Source of the DNA: Lewinella sp039816955
GTDB lineage: Bacteria; Bacteroidota; Bacteroidia; Chitinophagales; Saprospiraceae
Direction: 5' to 3'
Assembly: GCA_039816955.1 (NCBI GenBank)
Contig: JBCBWU010000010.1
Coordinates: forward strand, 1 to 64,000
Length of the DNA stretch: 64,000 bases
Below, piece by piece: positions 60,679-64,000 of this stretch; within the stretch, counting starts at the first letter, position 1; the number at the start of each line of letters is the position of its first letter. The position numbers and the translations under genes were made by a program. The notes under the pieces are model-generated. The model was given only the letters and a program-made list of their open reading frames with translations, ran no database searches and was not told the DNA's origin.

Positions 60679-63600
60679 ATGATTCACTTTTTTGGGACCC
60701 CTCAACGTATTGTATTTGCCGTACAGGCAACCGATTCCATTGCTGTAAACGACATCCCTAAGCTAAGCTGGCTATTTGGCGATCAGCCGCTGCTGGAAGG
60801 TAAGCATGTCAACGGGCACTTGGTTGGCCCGCGGGCAGCTATGGTCTCTCCTTGGAGCACTAATGCAGTGGAGATTACCCAAAACATGGGTATCAGTGGT
60901 ATCCAGCGCATTGAGCGCTACACCCCATTCACCACAGATACCGATTTCGACCCCATGCTGAATCAGCAATTTCAGGAGTTGGGTCAGGACTTGTTCTCCA
61001 TCAATATCAAACCGGAATCCGTTCAACCCATCGAGGATATTGCAGCTTATAACGTATCCGAAGGATTGGCACTGAGCGATGAGGAAGTCCATTATTTGAA
61101 CCAGGTCTCTGAGCGGATTGGTCGCAAGTTGACCGATTCAGAAGTGTTCGGTTTTTCCCAGATTAATAGTGAACACTGCCGGCATAAGATTTTCAACGGT
61201 AGCTTTGTGATTGACGGAGAAGAACAGCCGCACTCTTTATTTTCCTTGATTAAGAAAACCTCGAAAGCGCATCCCAATGGCATTGTATCAGCTTATAAGG
61301 ACAATGTTGCTTTTCTGAAAGGGCCACAACTCAATCAATTTGCGCCAGAGCAGCCAGACCAGCCCTCCAACTACGGTAAAAAGGAAGTAGACACGGTCGT
61401 TTCTTTGAAAGCAGAGACTCATAATTTTCCTACCACAGTAGAACCCTTCAATGGAGCGGCAACGGGAAGTGGGGGTGAAATCCGCGACCGTATGGCAGGT
61501 GGTATTGGCTCGCTACCCCTAGCCGGTACTGCGGTCTACATGACTGCCTATTCACGCCTACAGGAGAACCGCCCCTGGGAAGGAGCCATGCCCGAGCGCC
61601 AATGGCTCTACCAGACACCCATGGATATTTTGATCAAAGCTTCTAATGGAGCTTCTGATTTTGGGAACAAGTTTGGCCAGCCCCTAATTGCCGGTTCGCT
61701 ACTCACCTTCGAGCACGCCGAGCACGCACGCAAGTTAGGCTTTGATAAAGTGATCATGCTGGCGGGAGGTGTTGGTTCGGGCATCACGGATCAGGCGCTG
61801 AAAAAAACACCTCAAAAAGGCGATAAGATCGTACTACTGGGGGGAGACAACTACCGGATTGGAATGGGCGGTGCTGCCGTTTCCTCAGCCGACACGGGAG
61901 CATTCAACACCGGCATTACGCTCAATGCGGTACAGCGTTCCAATCCTGAAATGCAGAAACGGGTGTCTAACGCGATACGTAGCCTAGTGGAAAGCACGCA
62001 AAACCCCATTGTGGCTATTCACGATCACGGAGCCGGTGGTCACCTTAACTGCTTTTCTGAACTGGTAGAAGACACTGGTGGCCGCATTGATCTAGACCAA
62101 CTCCCGATTGGTGACCCTACGCTTTCCGCCAAGGAAATACTGGGGAATGAATCACAAGAACGTATGGGGCTCATTATCTCCGAAGAGGACCTAGGTTTAC
62201 TCCAGAGAATAGCGGAACGCGAACGTGCACCTATGTACGTAGTTGGTGAAGTAACCGGTGATATGCGCTTTTCGGCAGTTTCAGCATCCAGCAGTGAAAT
62301 ACCACTGGACTTGGATCTGGCAGACCTATTTGGTAGCTCGCCCAAAACCATTATGAACGACCAAGCGGTTGAACGGCACTACGAGGCAGTTGATTATGAT
62401 ACTGCGAAGCTACAGGAGTATTTGGAGCAAGTGCTACGTCTAGAAGCGGTAGCCTGTAAAGACTGGCTCACCAATAAAGTGGACCGCTGTGTAGGAGGAC
62501 TAGTGGCCAAACAGCAATGCGCTGGCCCACTGCAGCTGCCGCTGAATAATTGCGGGGTAATGGCCCTGGGTTTTGACACCCAGCACGGGGTGGCTACTTC
62601 GATTGGCCACGCGCCGATCAGCTCCTTGATTGACCCCAAAGCTGGATCGAGAAACGCCATTGCGGAAGCGCTGACCAATTTGGTTTGGGCCCCACTGGAA
62701 GATGGTCTAAAGTCTGTCTCCCTTTCCGCTAACTGGATGTGGCCGTGCCGCAACGAGGGCGAAGACGCACGCTTGTACCAAGCAGTGGAGGCTGTTTCGG
62801 ATTTCTGTATAGCACTCGGCATCAACGTACCAACTGGAAAGGACTCGCTTTCCATGAAACAAAAATACGCCGACGGTGATGTGCTAGCCCCGGGCACGGT
62901 GGTCATCTCAAGCGTAGGCGTCTGTGAGGATATCAATCAGATTGTTGAGCCGGTGTTCCAAAAAGATGCTGGACCGGTGTATTACCTCAACTTCTCGCAG
63001 GATGCATTCCAATTGGGGGGTAGCTCTTTCGCACAGGTACGCAATAAGATTGGTGTACAAGGGCCGGATGTAAAAGACGTTGAAAAACTGGCTGCTGGTT
63101 TTAATGCCTTGCAAGCGCTGATCAAGAAGGGGATAATCGTAGCGGGGCATGATGTGGCTTCTGGCGGTTTGATCACTACTTTGTTAGAAATGTGCTTTTC
63201 GGATACGGACCTGTCGGCCAATTTGGACCTGAGTAGCCTAGGAGAGTCGGACCCTATCAGCGTTCTTTTTGCAGAAAATGCCGGTGTAGTCATCCAATTG
63301 AAGGACGAAGCCAGTGTGACAGAACTGGAAAGATTTCCTCTCCCCTGCCATGCCATTGGGGTTGTCACAAGCGGAGATACCCTGCGTATCCGAAACAACG
63401 ACCATCACCACGAATTTGACATTCCTAAGCTACGGGATATCTGGTACGAAACCTCTTGGCTACTGGATCAAAAACAGACCGCTAATGGGTTAGCGGACAA
63501 ACGTTACGCGAACTACAAAAAACAGCCACTACGCTACGATTTCCCCACACATTTCACTGGCATGCTTCCTAATATCGATGCTGCCAGCGCTAAGCCCAAA

Positions 63601-64000
63601 GCAGCCATTCTACGAGAGAAAGGGAGTAATTCTGAACGCGAATTAGCCCACGCACTTTACCTGGCTGGTTTTGAGGTACGGGATGTGCACATGACGGATT
63701 TAATGACCGGTAAAGAAACCCTTGAGGACATCCAATTTTTGGGTGCGGTAGGTGGTTTCTCCAATTCAGATGTTCTGGGTTCGGCTAAAGGCTGGGCAGG
63801 TACATTTAAATACAATGAAAACGCCAAGAAGGCCCTGGAAGCATTTTTTGCGCGTGAGGATGTATTATCTATCGGTATTTGTAATGGCTGTCAGCTGTTT
63901 ATGGAGCTGGGGTTAATCTACCCGGAGCAAGCCCCACACCCACTGATGGACTTCAACGACTCTCATAAGCACGAAAGCGGGTTCACGAGCGTGAAAGTTG
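60679..64000 (+). CDS. purL: Phosphoribosylformylglycinamidine synthase, large single-chain type (3' end cut)
   Basis: Step 4 of de novo purine synthesis: FGAR + glutamine + ATP to FGAM. The frame starts at ATG 60679 and is open to the window end, 1107 codons. Visible features: the N-terminal PurS-like domain, the ATP-binding segment SLKAETHNFPTTVEPFNGAATGSGGEIRDR, GGDNYRIGMGGAAVSS, HDHGAGGHLNCFSELVE, the second PurM-like half (GVMALGF, PTGKDSLSMKQKY), and the start of the glutaminase domain (KAAILREKGSNSERELA; active-site Cys in SIGICNGCQLF). The large size with PurS, PurL and PurQ in one chain is the type known from E. coli and also common in Bacteroidota. Confidence 0.96.
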   Translation, partial: MIHFFGTPQRIVFAVQATDSIAVNDIPKLSWLFGDQPLLEGKHVNGHLVGPRAAMVSPWSTNAVEITQNMGISGIQRIERYTPFTTDTDFDPMLNQQFQELGQDLFSINIKPESVQPIEDIAAYNVSEGLALSDEEVHYLNQVSERIGRKLTDSEVFGFSQINSEHCRHKIFNGSFVIDGEEQPHSLFSLIKKTSKAHPNGIVSAYKDNVAFLKGPQLNQFAPEQPDQPSNYGKKEVDTVVSLKAETHNFPTTVEPFNGAATGSGGEIRDRMAGGIGSLPLAGTAVYMTAYSRLQENRPWEGAMPERQWLYQTPMDILIKASNGASDFGNKFGQPLIAGSLLTFEHAEHARKLGFDKVIMLAGGVGSGITDQALKKTPQKGDKIVLLGGDNYRIGMGGAAVSSADTGAFNTGITLNAVQRSNPEMQKRVSNAIRSLVESTQNPIVAIHDHGAGGHLNCFSELVEDTGGRIDLDQLPIGDPTLSAKEILGNESQERMGLIISEEDLGLLQRIAERERAPMYVVGEVTGDMRFSAVSASSSEIPLDLDLADLFGSSPKTIMNDQAVERHYEAVDYDTAKLQEYLEQVLRLEAVACKDWLTNKVDRCVGGLVAKQQCAGPLQLPLNNCGVMALGFDTQHGVATSIGHAPISSLIDPKAGSRNAIAEALTNLVWAPLEDGLKSVSLSANWMWPCRNEGEDARLYQAVEAVSDFCIALGINVPTGKDSLSMKQKYADGDVLAPGTVVISSVGVCEDINQIVEPVFQKDAGPVYYLNFSQDAFQLGGSSFAQVRNKIGVQGPDVKDVEKLAAGFNALQALIKKGIIVAGHDVASGGLITTLLEMCFSDTDLSANLDLSSLGESDPISVLFAENAGVVIQLKDEASVTELERFPLPCHAIGVVTSGDTLRIRNNDHHHEFDIPKLRDIWYETSWLLDQKQTANGLADKRYANYKKQPLRYDFPTHFTGMLPNIDAASAKPKAAILREKGSNSERELAHALYLAGFEVRDVHMTDLMTGKETLEDIQFLGAVGGFSNSDVLGSAKGWAGTFKYNENAKKALEAFFAREDVLSIGICNGCQLFMELGLIYPEQAPHPLMDFNDSHKHESGFTSVKV

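Noticed and set aside
62394..62936. A 180-codon minus-strand frame within purL
   Set aside because: Antisense to a highly conserved enzyme domain, no independent start signals or family features.
1..64000. tRNA, rRNA, CRISPR arrays, prophage or IS elements
   Set aside because: Intergenic regions were read on both strands. No cloverleaf-like segments, regularly spaced direct repeats, integrases, transposases or phage structural genes were seen.

Overview
The window looks like chromosome of a Bacteroidota bacterium, most likely a Lewinella-like member of the Saprospiria. Four things support this. Many genes are preceded by the TAnnTTTG promoter element of this phylum. Secreted proteins end in type IX secretion (T9SS) sorting domains of the PNPT...GVYLVQ type. 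A gingipain-type C25 peptidase is present. The proteins closely resemble families common in this group. No rRNA, tRNA, CRISPR array, IS element or prophage was seen. The assignment rests on recognition by eye, without database searches.

Region 1 (1-6.9 kb, mostly minus strand) holds the start of a C25 peptidase, a metal ABC permease fused to a DtxR-type regulator, a glycosyltransferase, an A-type Fe-S carrier and a cysteine desulfurase. Region 2 (6.9-24.3 kb) holds a methylmalonyl-CoA mutase small subunit without its partner and a two-domain fasciclin lipoprotein. It also has two large secreted metalloproteases in opposite orientation, which enclose a histidine kinase, an oxoamine synthase, phosphofructokinase, a T9SS cargo protein and an msrB-msrA pair. 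Region 3 (24.3-36.2 kb) holds a NatAB-like ABC exporter, several lipoproteins or small exported proteins, a flavin reductase, a molybdopterin oxidoreductase, a Bax inhibitor-1 protein and radA.

Region 4 (36.2-47.3 kb) is the most unusual stretch. A secreted calcineurin-like phosphatase carries a C-terminal CotH-kinase-like domain and shares a duplicated leader with the neighbouring ECF sigma factor, which is followed by a likely anti-sigma factor. Next comes an isolated, AT-rich gene with a C-terminal TIR-like nucleotide-binding domain, a candidate stand-alone defence gene. Then come crtZ, two tandem CotH-family proteins (the first with degenerate motifs) and a YheT-like hydrolase. Region 5 (47.3-64 kb) holds a DEAD-box helicase, a solute-binding lipoprotein with a decayed partial copy beside it, a giant AsmA-like protein with an internal duplication, a desaturase, an M28 peptidase and the start of purL. 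It also holds a remarkable AAA+ unfoldase, ClpB-like, with an inactive first ATPase module and a C-terminal release-factor-like module that lacks GGQ.

The genes mostly work as separate housekeeping, envelope and secretion units. Apparent functional groupings are iscA with iscS (Fe-S assembly), msrB with msrA (oxidative repair), the ABC exporter pair, the sigma/anti-sigma pair with its putative phosphatase-kinase target, and the tandem CotH genes. Intergenic regions carry strong hairpin terminators, two clusters of inverted TTAGAA/GTTAGA-type hexamer repeats, and two candidate short minus-strand transcripts.
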